Below are positions 13,606 through 22,497 of a DNA stretch of 64,000 nucleotides, in pieces; position 1 is the stretch's first letter, and every line of letters starts with the position of its first letter. The position numbers and the translations under genes are program-made. Under the pieces are notes generated by a model, which did not search any database, was not told the DNA's origin, and was given only the letters and a program-made list of their open reading frames with translations. This stretch comes from a virus: IMG/VR virus record IMGVR_UViG_3300044701_002172, positions 1-64,000 of that record; one strand, 5' to 3'.

Positions 13606-14790
13606 TTAAAGTTGGAACCCAACAAATGTATCTTTAGTTACGTCTTGTTTGAGACCACCAATAACATAACTTTCAACTTCTGTTTCTTGTGGTGCTACTT
13701 GCATAGACTTAGAATTTAACCAGTGCTCAGTCCAAGGAAGTGGATTGTTATTAAGAGGAGCATCAAAGATTGGATTAAATCCAATTGCTTTTAGACGACG
13801 ATTAGCAGTCCACTCAACATACTTCTGAAGTAGTTTAGCATTCAAACCAATCATAGAACCATCTTTAAACAGATAGTCAGCCCAAAGTTTTTCTTCTTCT
13901 ACACATTGTTTGAACATGTTATAAACAGTCTGCTCTTCTTCTTTAGCAATTTTAATCATATCAGAATCATCACCCTGATTCCATTTATTAATAATGTTCT
14001 GGGTAATAACAAGATGCTGTGACTCATCACGGGCGATTAAACCAATGATCTTAGCATTACCTTCCATGAGTTTGAGTTCACCGAAAGCAAACGAGCAAGC
14101 AAAAGAAACGTAGAAACGAATACCCTCAAGAATATTTACGTTCATGACAGCAAGATACAATTTACGTTTCAGATCATAAAGAGTTTCTTTGGCAGCAGGA
14201 ACACCTTCAAGTTGATGCTGCCATTGATTACCAGAAGAATAATCTTGAGCAGCCTGAATAAAATCATCGTATGCTTTAGTTACACTTTGAGCACGTTGTA
14301 AAATTTGCTCATCGTGAATGATTGTATTAAACACCTCAGTTGGATCTGGATAGACATTCTTAATAATGTAAGTATAAGAACGACTATGTACCATTTCCAT
14401 AAACTCCCACACTTTCATACATGCTTCCAGTTCAGGAAGAGAACAGTGGGGAGCGAACGCCATACTAGGACCACGACCCTGAACAGAATCTAGAAGAATC
14501 TGATACTTAAGATTAGCAGTGAAGATATGCTTTTGCTCTGGACGAAGTGATTGAAAATCAGCACGATCCTTTTGAAGGGAGACCTCCTCAGGTCTCCAAA
14601 AGTATCCAAGTTGAGTTTGAGTAAGTTTATCAAACACAGGATATTTAAACTGATCGTATCTTTGGACCCCCAAGGGGGCACCAAAGAACATCGGTTGTTT
14701 TAAAGTATTGACATCTGCTGTGTTGAATACAGTCATGCCGTCGATCTTGCTCATGGGTTCTTCGGTAAGTTTAAATTTTACAACTGTCAC
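13606..14790 (-). CDS. nrdB: Ribonucleotide reductase class Ia, beta subunit
   Basis: Carries the diiron-tyrosyl radical centre that activates NrdA to make deoxynucleotides from ribonucleotides. The 394-aa protein has KQPMFFG, YFWRPEE, LLDSVQGRG (Asp ligand), WEFMEMVHSRSYTYII (Glu and His ligands plus the radical Tyr) and later His/Glu ligands near ARDESQH. I start it at GTG 14790, which has GGAGG 9 nt upstream and overlaps nrdA by 20 nt. An in-frame ATG at 14754 (MSKIDG) is an alternative. Supplies dNTPs for phage replication together with NrdA. Confidence 0.97.
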   Translation of the reverse strand: MTVVKFKLTEEPMSKIDGMTVFNTADVNTLKQPMFFGAPLGVQRYDQFKYPVFDKLTQTQLGYFWRPEEVSLQKDRADFQSLRPEQKHIFTANLKYQILLDSVQGRGPSMAFAPHCSLPELEACMKVWEFMEMVHSRSYTYIIKNVYPDPTEVFNTIIHDEQILQRAQSVTKAYDDFIQAAQDYSSGNQWQHQLEGVPAAKETLYDLKRKLYLAVMNVNILEGIRFYVSFACSFAFGELKLMEGNAKIIGLIARDESQHLVITQNIINKWNQGDDSDMIKIAKEEEQTVYNMFKQCVEEEKLWADYLFKDGSMIGLNAKLLQKYVEWTANRRLKAIGFNPIFDAPLNNNPLPWTEHWLNSKSMQVAPQETEVESYVIGGLKQDVTKDTFVGFQL

Positions 14791-17080
14791 AATCTTCTTC
14801 CTCCAAAGTCAATAGGTCATGAATGAAATTATCTGTTTCTTGAGGCTTTTCAATAATTACCTCATCTTTCTTAGCATCGTATGTGTTTTGATAGTAAGAA
14901 GTTTTCCAACCGTATTTGTAAGTGTTCAAGAAATCTTGAGCCATTACACTTACTGGTACTTCATTGTCGGAATAGTTTTCTGGATTGTATGACCAGTTCC
15001 CCGAAATCGCTTGGTCAAAGAACTTTTGCATAACAGCAACAATATTGATATACCCAGTATTGTTAGGCATATCCCAGAGAAGCGTATAATTGTTCTTAAG
15101 AGATTGATAACTGGGGACAATCTGCTTGAGAGGTCCCTTCTTCGATTTCTTAACGGACAAGTAATCTCTAGGTGGCTCGATTCCATTTGTGGCATTTGAC
15201 ACAACGGAACTGCTCTCCGAAGGCATCTGTGCGGACAGTGTTGAGTGCCTGAGACCGTGAGCCAAGATGGATGCTCTAAGTTCTTCCCAATCATAATTGA
15301 GGTTGTTTGGTACGATTTCGTCTACGTCTTTTTTGTAAGTGTCGATTGGGAGAATACCGTCAGAGTATTTTGTTCTATTAAAATATCCACAGGCTCCTTT
15401 TTCCTTGGCGATTTCGTTGGAAGATTTGAGCAGATAGAACTGGAAAGCTTCAGTAAGGTCGTGGACGAGTTGCCATGATCTTGAATCGTCATAATGTTCT
15501 CCATGTTTAGCTAGATAGTGAGCAAGACCAATATAACCAATACCAAGAGAACGACGGTTGATCGTAGAAACCTCAGCAGCCTTGACTGGATAATTCTGGT
15601 AATCAATTAACTCTTCAAGACCACGAACAGAAAGATCACAAAGTTCTTCCAGTTCATCTAGATTTTTTAATTTCCCTACGTTAATAGCAGAGAGAATACA
15701 AAGGGCAATTTCTCCTTCTCCATCAATGTGCTCAATGGGATCAGTTGGAAGTGTAATCTCCTGACAGAGATTAGACATATAAACTTTATCTTTAAAGGAA
15801 GAATGAGTATTACAATGATCGATATTCATAATGTAAATACGACCAGTTTCTGCTCTTTCTTTTAGAAGATCAAGAATCAATTCTTGAGCGCCAACTGTTT
15901 TCTTTTTGATGTTTGGATCCTTTTCGTACTTTACGTAGAGTTCATCAAACTCAGGATAACCAAATGCTTTATAAAGACCAGGAACGTCATGTGGCGAGAA
16001 CAATGTAATGTCTTCGTTCTTGATAAACCTTTCATAGAAAAGTTTACTAGTTTGAATTGAGTAATCAAGTTTACGAACTCGATTATCTTCAGTTCCTTTA
16101 TTGTTTTTGAGAACTAGAATATCTTCTATTTCTTGGTGCCAGATTGGAAAGTGGACAGTAGCACTTCCACCACGAATCCCGTTTTGTGTACAGCATCTGA
16201 CAGTCGATTCAAACTTTTTGAGGAATGGGATAACCCCTGTATGAGCAACTTCTCCGCCTCGGATCTTACTGTTGACTCCACGGATTCTGCCAGCGTTGAT
16301 GCCAATACCCGCCCTTTGAGCAACATACTTCCCGATAGCCATATCAGAACTAAAGATGCTATTGAGGGTGTCATCAGAATCAATAAGAACACAACTAGCA
16401 AATTGTCTAAGTGGTGTTCTGACTCCCGCCATGATTGGTGTTGGGATGTTGATCTTGTGCTTGGAGATGGCATTGTAGTAACGGCGAACGTAATCCAATC
16501 GTACTGAAAGTGGATACTCAGCAAACAATGTCAGAGCAATCATCATATACATGTATTGGGGAGTTTCATATACCTCACCACTACTTCTATCCTGGACAAG
16601 ATACTTGTCAACTACTTGACGTAGACCAGCATAAGAAAATAGATAGTCACGTTGATGATCAACCCAACCATTAATTTTTGCCCAATCCTCATCAGAATAC
16701 TTGTCTAGGATTTCTTCATCATATACTTTCAGAACTGTTGAATTATATAGGGCAACATCATAGATGCTAGGCATACCCTCTTTCCAAATATTCTTGTGGA
16801 ACACTTGTTTACGAAGAGCAAACAAAAGGAGGCGAGCTGCTACAAATTGATAGTTAGGATTCTCTAAAGAAATTAAATCACTGGCAGAACGAATAAGAAT
16901 TTCTTGAATATTTTCAGTCGTAATACCGTCATAGAATTGAAGACCAGAATTCATTTCTACTTGAGAGGCTGAAACCCCAGCAAGACCATCACAAGCTTCA
17001 TCGACCATACGATGAATCTTATCCAAATTTAAAGCTTCAATGGTGCCATCACGTTTTTGAACTTTAATGCCGTTGCTCAT
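14771..17080 (-). CDS. nrdA: Ribonucleotide reductase class Ia, alpha subunit
   Basis: Catalytic subunit that reduces ribonucleoside diphosphates. The N-terminal ATP-cone (VQKRDGTIEALNLDKIHRMV) is followed by the barrel with the Cys pair (FASCVLIDS and ALCILSAINVG), the radical site SNLCQEITLPT (Cys and Glu) and a C-terminal CDSC used for re-reduction by thioredoxin-like proteins. I start at ATG 17080, which overlaps the primase stop as ATGA and has GGAAGA upstream; a frame start 12 nt earlier exists. Length (769 aa) is normal. Confidence 0.97.
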   Translation of the reverse strand: MSNGIKVQKRDGTIEALNLDKIHRMVDEACDGLAGVSASQVEMNSGLQFYDGITTENIQEILIRSASDLISLENPNYQFVAARLLLFALRKQVFHKNIWKEGMPSIYDVALYNSTVLKVYDEEILDKYSDEDWAKINGWVDHQRDYLFSYAGLRQVVDKYLVQDRSSGEVYETPQYMYMMIALTLFAEYPLSVRLDYVRRYYNAISKHKINIPTPIMAGVRTPLRQFASCVLIDSDDTLNSIFSSDMAIGKYVAQRAGIGINAGRIRGVNSKIRGGEVAHTGVIPFLKKFESTVRCCTQNGIRGGSATVHFPIWHQEIEDILVLKNNKGTEDNRVRKLDYSIQTSKLFYERFIKNEDITLFSPHDVPGLYKAFGYPEFDELYVKYEKDPNIKKKTVGAQELILDLLKERAETGRIYIMNIDHCNTHSSFKDKVYMSNLCQEITLPTDPIEHIDGEGEIALCILSAINVGKLKNLDELEELCDLSVRGLEELIDYQNYPVKAAEVSTINRRSLGIGYIGLAHYLAKHGEHYDDSRSWQLVHDLTEAFQFYLLKSSNEIAKEKGACGYFNRTKYSDGILPIDTYKKDVDEIVPNNLNYDWEELRASILAHGLRHSTLSAQMPSESSSVVSNATNGIEPPRDYLSVKKSKKGPLKQIVPSYQSLKNNYTLLWDMPNNTGYINIVAVMQKFFDQAISGNWSYNPENYSDNEVPVSVMAQDFLNTYKYGWKTSYYQNTYDAKKDEVIIEKPQETDNFIHDLLTLEEEDCDSCKI

Positions 17081-18069
17081 ACTTTCTTCCATTCGGTTAA
17101 CTTAAGTTTTGCTTCTAAACCTTGATAGGTGTTTGATTCTACCACACTTTGAACGTTGTGTCCAGTCATCACCATATCATTGATATCTTTTTCAATAATA
17201 GTGGATGGCCAAATAACTACACGTTCTCCATTATCAATTGCTTTTGTGTATTTGGAAACGATTTCTTTATTTCTAGGTTCGTTATCAAAAACATAAACTA
17301 GTTTGTATTCGCTACCATTGAGATTAACATCGCTGCCACACATGGCAATACTATTGGAAAGGAACATGCTGTCAAACGGTCCTTCGGTAACGTAGATTGT
17401 TTCATTTTCATCTACTCTATCCATCCCAAATATCTTGGTCTTTGAATCATCTAACATGATTGTAATGTATCTGATCTTGGCTTTAGGAGCCATTGAACGA
17501 CCCTGATATCCAAACATGTTACCTTCTTTATCCCTGAGTGGTATGATAATTCTGGGACCATCTTGCTTCAAGTTTGGGAAAACTTTTTGCTGAGAGTTCG
17601 TCCATTCTTTAAATTTGGGACAGTAGTAAAAGTAATCTAAATCTTTAATTTTTCTTTCTTCTAGGTACACCCGAGCTGGGTGTGTAATATTTAGTTCTGA
17701 AATCTTCTCAAGATCAATTCCTGTTTTCCTTTTCTGAAACTCAGGTTTTGTAAAATTGAAGTCTGGATTTTTGGTCTGTGTATTTTTTCCTGTAAGACCC
17801 TCTCGATAACGCTCCATCACATACTGATTGTGTAGATGAGCACAGTTATCTTTTAGGAAATTCGTGAACGTTCTTCCCACGCCACAGTTGTGGCACTTAA
17901 ACACAAAGTCATTTTTTATCTTAAAAAGATACCCTCTAGTCTTGTTCTGATGTTTCTTACTATCACCACAGTAAGGGCATCGGAAGTTGTAGAGGGAATC
18001 TTTTTTCTTGGCGAATTTTTGAAGCTGAGGGGAAACTAGACCAATGTACTTGACATCAATGTAACTCAT
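17077..18069 (-). CDS. gp61: DNA primase
   Basis: T4 gp61-type primase that makes RNA primers with the gp41 helicase at the fork. The 330-aa protein has an N-terminal zinc ribbon (FRCPYCGDS...FKCHNCGVG) and a TOPRIM region (ETIYVTEGPFDSMFL, then VYVFDNEPRNKE) with the acidic metal-binding residues. It overlaps nrdA and the upstream coiled-coil gene by 4 nt each, forming one operon. Call is firm by motif order and length. Confidence 0.95.
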   Translation of the reverse strand: MSYIDVKYIGLVSPQLQKFAKKKDSLYNFRCPYCGDSKKHQNKTRGYLFKIKNDFVFKCHNCGVGRTFTNFLKDNCAHLHNQYVMERYREGLTGKNTQTKNPDFNFTKPEFQKRKTGIDLEKISELNITHPARVYLEERKIKDLDYFYYCPKFKEWTNSQQKVFPNLKQDGPRIIIPLRDKEGNMFGYQGRSMAPKAKIRYITIMLDDSKTKIFGMDRVDENETIYVTEGPFDSMFLSNSIAMCGSDVNLNGSEYKLVYVFDNEPRNKEIVSKYTKAIDNGERVVIWPSTIIEKDINDMVMTGHNVQSVVESNTYQGLEAKLKLTEWKKV

Positions 18070-18497
18070 CGTGTAGTGGTTTGTTCAGTCCTCCCATCAT
18101 AGCGCAACGGAAGCATGTTGTCAACAAATGGGACTACGAATCCGACCAGCAAAATGGCGGCACCCACGAGAGCCGCCGCCTGCCATTTGAATTTTGATAA
18201 TTCGTTTACGTTTGCTTCTACTGTTTCTAATCTTTTGATGACAGCTTTATGCTCTTCAGAATTTGAATGCTTGACATCTTCAATCATTCTAATCATAAGC
18301 TCATCTGTTTTGAGACTTTGCTCAATTCGTTCATCATGCTTAGCTAAAATTGTAGCAATACGTGAATTGCCTTCTGAAATTTTATCTACAGCATTCTCCA
18401 ACTTGTCTAGCATCTCTCTTGATAGGGACTCATAGATGTTTAATTTAGATTCCAATACATCCAATTTAGCGAGGTCTTTTGAAAAATTGTTAAACAT
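18066..18497 (-). CDS. Coiled-coil protein with C-terminal membrane helix
   Basis: A 143-aa protein: residues 1-100 are a long charged coiled coil (ESKLNIYESLSREMLDKLENAVDK...KRLETVEANVNELSKF), then one membrane helix (about 104-127, AAALVGAAILLVGFVVPFVDNML) and a short polar tail. Topology resembles XhlA-like or gp-type membrane-anchored coiled-coil proteins of phages, some of which assist lysis. No function is established here. The start overlaps nothing upstream (gap of 11 nt); the stop overlaps primase by 4 nt. Confidence 0.75.
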   Translation of the reverse strand: MFNNFSKDLAKLDVLESKLNIYESLSREMLDKLENAVDKISEGNSRIATILAKHDERIEQSLKTDELMIRMIEDVKHSNSEEHKAVIKRLETVEANVNELSKFKWQAAALVGAAILLVGFVVPFVDNMLPLRYDGRTEQTTTR

Positions 18498-18508
18498 CTA
18501 CTTATCCC

Positions 18509-19234
18509 TCAGATATTTCTTACGGCGAAATCAAGGGCACTTTGGTATGTCGAAGCATCTTTATTAAGCATGTATCTAAATTGCTGTTGATTCTCTGGGG
18601 AGAGGGAAGCATAAGTAGCAGCAATTTTCTTAGCAGAAAAATTATCTAAGTTTTGAACACTACCATCATCAAATTGAATTTTGGCGAATTGTGTTTCACC
18701 GTGAGTTAGTTCTGAAGTAGCTACTTCTAAAGCTACTTCCACAGCATCAAGTTGTCTTGTAGATTCCATAATTAAACCTCCATCATGTTCATAAGAATTT
18801 TTTAACGAAACTTTTTTTTGTTGTTCAGAAGCTCTTTTTTTAAAGTCTGAAAGACGAGCTTTCATTAATGTATCCATTTCTTTAGTTTTAGTCATCATTT
18901 TAGCTTTCGCTTCATCACGTTTCTTTTGTAAATCTTTTTGACGATTTAATTTTTTTTGCTGACCAATCTGTTTCTGGGCTCTCTCGGTTTCGGAGGGCAC
19001 CGCTTCAGAAATTAATTGTTGTAATTCTTCTTTCATTTGCTTTCTTCTTGAAATACGAGAGAGTAGATTTTTAGCACCCTTTGTTCTGCCATCAATTTTA
19101 TCGGCATTATTTTTTTTATATTTTCTATGCTGTTTTGGATTGACTAAAACAAACGCTGGTGGTAGTTGAAGACCACTACCATCTCCAGCAGAATTAATCA
19201 TTTCGTTTATATTAGGTTCAATTGTTTTAGACAT
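18509..19234 (-). CDS. Conserved T4-like marine phage protein, 241 aa
   Basis: A 241-aa basic protein with an unstructured N-terminus (LPPAFVLVNPKQHRKYKK), a long Lys/Gln-rich coiled coil (about residues 50-130) and a mixed C-terminal domain ending LSPENQQQFRYMLNKD...ALDFAVRNI. It overlaps the 118-aa gene by 28 nt. Position beside that gene and a structural gene suggests a virion assembly factor, for example in baseplate-hub assembly where T4 has genes 26 and 51. I cannot show homology by eye. Confidence 0.7.
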   Translation of the reverse strand: MSKTIEPNINEMINSAGDGSGLQLPPAFVLVNPKQHRKYKKNNADKIDGRTKGAKNLLSRISRRKQMKEELQQLISEAVPSETERAQKQIGQQKKLNRQKDLQKKRDEAKAKMMTKTKEMDTLMKARLSDFKKRASEQQKKVSLKNSYEHDGGLIMESTRQLDAVEVALEVATSELTHGETQFAKIQFDDGSVQNLDNFSAKKIAATYASLSPENQQQFRYMLNKDASTYQSALDFAVRNI

Positions 19235-19563
19235 TCTTCGTCAACGTCTTTATTAAGGGTCTCTGGTAATCTATTTAGGAATAACAAAAATGCCTTAAGT
19301 ATTGGCCAATATATTGTTTCAATTTTAAAAAATAATAAAGGGGTAGCAGCATCATCAAATACATTATACATTAATATAATATGGTTTAGAATAAGGTGAG
19401 TTTTCAATTCGCCTGTCATTTCATAACGTTTAAGCAATCTTTTGATGTACTTAAAACGATTCAAATCTTCTTCAAAGTCTTCGTATGTAACTGAAGAAGG
19501 ATTGTCATAATGTTTAATAGCAAAGATAACCCAGTTATCTTTTGTCAACTCACCAAAGTTCAT
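19207..19563 (-). CDS. Conserved phage protein, 118 aa, possible baseplate-hub assembly factor
   Basis: A 118-aa helical protein: FGELTKDNWVIFAIKHYDNP, EDLNRFKYIKRLLKRYEMTGELKTHLILNHIILMYNVF, LLFFKIETIYWPILKAFLLFLNRLP. This pattern is familiar from many T4-like marine phages as a conserved small protein. It lies between a structural gene and the 241-aa gene. A link to the T4 gene 26/51 region is only positional. Soluble despite its hydrophobic patches. Confidence 0.75.
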   Translation of the reverse strand: MNFGELTKDNWVIFAIKHYDNPSSVTYEDFEEDLNRFKYIKRLLKRYEMTGELKTHLILNHIILMYNVFDDAATPLLFFKIETIYWPILKAFLLFLNRLPETLNKDVDEECLKQLNLI

Positions 19564-19569
19564 GTATTA

Positions 19570-20508
19570 TCAAGCAAAAATATTATTGTCAACTGTTAGG
19601 GTTGCTGTATTAGAAATGACTTCTTCAGCACCAGCAGATGATGTGAGCTTGACACGATACTGATAACCGTTAGAAGCAGTGGTAAGTGCTGTAAGAGCTA
19701 GCGAAGAGCTAGTAGCACCAGAAACATTGGTCCACTTAGCAGTAGAACTAGTTCTACGCTGCCACTGATAAACAAGTGATCCAGTAGAAGCAGCGGCAGT
19801 TACCGAGAAGGTAGCAGCAGCAGTTCCAACTGTATCAACAGTGATTACGAGGTCATCAGTTGTATCTACACCACCAATAGTTGAACCAAGAATAGTAATT
19901 GTTTCGGCAGCAGCGAATCCAGTGCCAACAGCAGTGATAGCAACCGAAGCAATCGCTCCACCAGCACCTCTGGTTACAGTAAACGCTGCTCCAGTTCCAG
20001 CAGCAGATCCAGCAAGACCAGTTAGAGTATAAACTTCATCTGCTTCTCCAGCTAGAGTTGTTCCAGCACCAGCAGTATAAGCGGTGATTGAACCAGCAGG
20101 TGTGTAAGCAGTAGCGTTAGCAGGTTGACCAGAAATAGTGATAGCAGATGCTACGTCAGCAGCAACGTTGTCATCGAGGTCAGCAGTGTTAGCAGGGGCA
20201 TCTTTGAATGCTACGAGATGCTGAGCCTTATGGCGAGTAGCACCAGAAGCATCAGTGTATGTGAAATATTCCCACCAACCAGGAGCAGTCAATCCACGCT
20301 CTCTGTTTTCTGGGAGTGTTGCTTCGACATCATCAATATAAACTGTTCTACGAGCAGCAGTAGCATAACCTTGGGCACCAGGAACAGTGCTTGGACCATT
20401 AACGATTAGAGTATTATCCCAATCATACTTGTCTACAGAGTTCTTCTCTGTGGTATTCAATACTTTTAAACTTTGTGCGTTATTTTCAGAACGACTGTAG
20501 AGAGCCAT
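19570..20508 (-). CDS. Virion structural protein with Ig-like C-terminal domain
   Basis: A 312-aa Thr/Ala/Gly-rich protein. The N-terminal 110 residues form a virion-attachment-type domain (MALYSRSENNAQSLKVL...GWWEYFTYTDASGATRHKAQHLVAFK). Residues about 165-230 contain a Gly-rich beta module (VTRGAGGAIASVAITAVGTG.., ETITILGSTIGG) that resembles one in the tail sheath gene at 49005. The C-terminus (about 235-308) is an Ig-like domain (LVYQWQRRTSSTAKWTNVSG...YQYRVKLTSSAG), typical of surface decorations on phage capsids or tails. A late promoter is 34 nt upstream. Confidence 0.82.
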   Translation of the reverse strand: MALYSRSENNAQSLKVLNTTEKNSVDKYDWDNTLIVNGPSTVPGAQGYATAARRTVYIDDVEATLPENRERGLTAPGWWEYFTYTDASGATRHKAQHLVAFKDAPANTADLDDNVAADVASAITISGQPANATAYTPAGSITAYTAGAGTTLAGEADEVYTLTGLAGSAAGTGAAFTVTRGAGGAIASVAITAVGTGFAAAETITILGSTIGGVDTTDDLVITVDTVGTAAATFSVTAAASTGSLVYQWQRRTSSTAKWTNVSGATSSSLALTALTTASNGYQYRVKLTSSAGAEEVISNTATLTVDNNIFA

Positions 20509-20542
20509 TTATTTTCCCCAACGTGAACTTTATATCTACAGA

Positions 20543-20550
20543 TATTTATA
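20543..20550 (-). promoter_or_regulatory. Late promoter octamer
   Basis: TATAAATA on the minus strand directly after the T-tract of the 20556-20574 terminator and 34 nt before the Ig-domain structural gene. Confidence 0.7.
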
Positions 20551-20555
20551 AAAAA

Positions 20556-20574
20556 AGGGGAGTTACCCTCCCCT
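20556..20574 (-). terminator. Terminator containing a stop codon
   Basis: Stem AGGGGAG / CTCCCCT with a 5-nt loop and T7 on the minus strand. The TAA of the 50-aa gene lies in the loop. It ends the operon that begins at 22136. Confidence 0.88.
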
Positions 20575-20715
20575 AGTAATGTTTTTTAATTTGTTATGTA
20601 TCCAATCATATACACTATTTTCTTTAATTTTTTTGTTATGTCCCATCCACTCTGAGATGGCAAATAATAAAAGAAAAAATATATCAGCTAAAATGTTTCC
20701 TAAAAAACATTCCAT
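20563..20715 (-). CDS. Small membrane protein, 50 aa
   Basis: A 50-codon frame, MECFLGNILADIFFLLLFAISEWMGHNKK, with one membrane helix (about residues 5-20) and a basic C-terminus. Its ATG overlaps the stop of the 55-aa gene (TGATG), and its stop codon sits in a terminator loop. Tight packing supports a real gene. Function unknown; membrane location likely. Confidence 0.65.
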   Translation of the reverse strand: MECFLGNILADIFFLLLFAISEWMGHNKKIKENSVYDWIHNKLKNITRGG

Positions 20716-20882
20716 CACTCACGAAGGAGTGCTTTTCTTACCATAACAACAATCATGTCATCGATATCATTGTCTGTCGATTTAGCATAACGCTCAAGAA
20801 GATGAATAACAAATTCTTTTACTTCACGACTATTCATGAAGTGCTCAACAACCTTCTCGGCTACTCCTAGAAATACTTTCAT
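20715..20882 (-). CDS. Small helical protein, 55 aa
   Basis: A 55-aa protein starting MKVFLGVAEKVVEHFMNSREVKEFVIHLLERYAK, predicted to be all helical, with an acidic segment (TDNDIDDM). GGAG stands 9 nt before the ATG. It is followed by the 50-aa membrane gene with overlapping stop and start. The pattern recurs as a small conserved gene in cyanophages as far as I recall. No function known. Confidence 0.7.
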   Translation of the reverse strand: MKVFLGVAEKVVEHFMNSREVKEFVIHLLERYAKSTDNDIDDMIVVMVRKALLRE

Positions 20883-20916
20883 GGTTTCAGCTCCGTAGAA
20901 TATTTGGGTTCCCTTT

Positions 20917-21066
20917 TTATTTAGCGTCGTTTGGCTTTGGATCGCTTGATTGACTTTTCAAAGCACGATTAACATATTTGTTATGTTTTTTCTTTTGCTG
21001 TTTATACTCAGGGGAATTTTCATCTGGCAAGTTAGGCATTACCTCTACAGTGGGCAGTGCCTTCAC
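20917..21066 (-). CDS. Small basic protein, 49 aa, GTG start
   Basis: A 49-aa Lys-rich protein, (M)KALPTVEVMPNLPDENSPEYK. The GTG start overlaps the TGA of the 357-aa gene (GTGA), which explains a weak ribosome site. An internal ATG at 21039 would remove nine residues that read as natural protein. Basic, probably unstructured; unknown role, possibly packaged or DNA-associated. Confidence 0.6.
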   Translation of the reverse strand: MKALPTVEVMPNLPDENSPEYKQQKKKHNKYVNRALKSQSSDPKPNDAK

Positions 21067-22136
21067 TGCTTTTTTTCGTTAATCATCTCCTGACGAATAG
21101 CAATCATTTCATCAACTTTTTTCTTAGCAGCAAGAATTTTGCCAACTTTTTTACGACGATTTAGTAGATACTTATCTGACTTATCATGATCACCATCATT
21201 GTCAATATCTTTATCTTCTTTACCAACAGCATCAAGTTTTTTCTCGGTTAGTTCAAACTCTTCTTTCTGAGCTTTCTTCTCAGGAAGACCTTTGTGCTTA
21301 GTAGAAGCAAACTTTTCAGCTTCTTTGCTAGTTAAAGAAGCAGCAGCCTTGTCAACTTTTTCAGAACCATCGGTCATTTCACCTTTCTTCTTAGCATGAA
21401 CCATGCCCATGAATTTTTGCTGAGACTTACTAACAGCTTTCTCAACAATATCTTGAAGAGAAACTTCTTCTTTCATTTTCTTTTCATCTGGGCTCTTGCC
21501 AAATGTCTTATGAACAAGTTTATCTAATTTGGTGTGGAATTTAGTTTCAGACTTTTTATCTGCCCCTTCCTTCTCTTCTTTCATTTCAGCTTTTTTTTCT
21601 GCTTTATCTTCTGCCTTCTCATGCTTTTCTTTAGCAGACTTGCTCATCTTCTTTTCTTTTTCTTCTTCCGCTTTGCTCTCATCTTCTTCTTTTACACAGT
21701 TGTCAACTGTCTTACCACCTTTCTTTTTGGTTCCTGCTAGCTTATAACCTTTCCAGCAAGCTTTACCATCAAGTCCTTTTTCTTTTTCAAGAATAATGGT
21801 TTCGCCAGTTTCTAATACTGCTTCGTAAGTTGTGCCAACCAATTCTCCTGGCATCAACTCAGCTTCTTCACGCTGAACGTTTTTAGATCTCACTGTTGTA
21901 TACTCAATCTCAGCGCCGTGAGACTGTTTTGTTCCAGTTCCACCAGCAATATTGATAGCTGGATCAGCTGGAGCAGCTTTTGCTTTAGGATCTTTCTTTG
22001 AGAAATCATCCTCATTACCTTTCTTTTGTAATGAAGGGATTCCTTCTTCACCAAGATGTCTCACTGCCGACTCAATCAATGCTTTCGAAAAGTCGTCATA
22101 ATGTGCTACTTGGGTCGTTGCTCGTTGTCTTTCCAT
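21063..22136 (-). CDS. Charged protein with DUF3008-like domain
   Basis: A 357-aa Lys/Glu-rich protein. Residues about 120-200 are low-complexity charged helices. Residues about 235-290 match the DUF3008 pattern (QQKFMGMVHAKKKGEM..., AAASLTSKEAEKFASTKHKGLPEK). Near the C-terminus DKDIDNDGDHDKSDKYLLNRR looks like a calcium-binding DxDxDG loop. Composition resembles proteins packed inside the head or core of T4-like phages, but that is inference. A late promoter is 27 nt upstream. It starts an operon of four genes ending at the 20556 terminator. Confidence 0.75.
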   Translation of the reverse strand: MERQRATTQVAHYDDFSKALIESAVRHLGEEGIPSLQKKGNEDDFSKKDPKAKAAPADPAINIAGGTGTKQSHGAEIEYTTVRSKNVQREEAELMPGELVGTTYEAVLETGETIILEKEKGLDGKACWKGYKLAGTKKKGGKTVDNCVKEEDESKAEEEKEKKMSKSAKEKHEKAEDKAEKKAEMKEEKEGADKKSETKFHTKLDKLVHKTFGKSPDEKKMKEEVSLQDIVEKAVSKSQQKFMGMVHAKKKGEMTDGSEKVDKAAASLTSKEAEKFASTKHKGLPEKKAQKEEFELTEKKLDAVGKEDKDIDNDGDHDKSDKYLLNRRKKVGKILAAKKKVDEMIAIRQEMINEKKQ

Positions 22137-22163
22137 CTGTAAAGCGTTATAATTTCCTTGTAT

Positions 22164-22171
22164 TATTTATG
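22164..22171 (-). promoter_or_regulatory. Late promoter octamer
   Basis: CATAAATA on the minus strand, 27 nt before the 357-aa gene. Confidence 0.65.
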
Positions 22172-22172
22172 T

Positions 22173-22385
22173 TTAGGAAATATTTACTTCACGAATATCT
22201 TTAACCCAAGCACGGAACATTTGATTATCTTCCGTAACAGCAATCACATAGTTAACACCTGGACGAATTATTTTGCCTTTCTGTCCAGTGTTAACATTCA
22301 TAATATAATCACCTTCCTGAAAAATTTCTTTTTGAAGATAAAACTCTTGAGTTACTTCTTGTTTTAGTTGTTTGAAACTTTTCAT
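22173..22385 (-). CDS. Small protein with KOW-like fold and capsid-targeting-like start
   Basis: A 70-aa protein. It begins MKSFKQLKQEVTQEF, similar to T4 capsid-targeting sequences (MKTYQEFIAEA) and to the gene at 53197. The remainder (FQEGDYIMNVNTGQKGKIIRPGVNYVIAVTEDNQMFRAWVKDIREV) has the alternating strands and G-x-x-G-K-I of a small SH3/KOW barrel. It lies between tRNA-Ser and a late promoter. Role unknown. Confidence 0.7.
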   Translation of the reverse strand: MKSFKQLKQEVTQEFYLQKEIFQEGDYIMNVNTGQKGKIIRPGVNYVIAVTEDNQMFRAWVKDIREVNIS

Positions 22386-22402
22386 TTTTGGGTTGTTTTA
22401 AA

Positions 22403-22489
22403 CGGAGGGTGGGCGAGTCGAACGCCCAAGGGCTTTAACACCTCAACTGTTTTCAAGACAGGTTCCGTCGCCAATCGGATTGACCCTCC
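22403..22489 (-). tRNA. tRNA-Ser (TGA)
   Basis: Class II tRNA with acceptor stem GGAGGGT / ACCCTCC, anticodon stem CTGT / ACAG with loop CTTGAAA (TGA), a long variable arm and T-arm GGGCGTTCGACTCGCCC. Discriminator G. It reads UCA, the preferred Ser codon here. Confidence 0.95.
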
Positions 22490-22497
22490 AGTATTAA

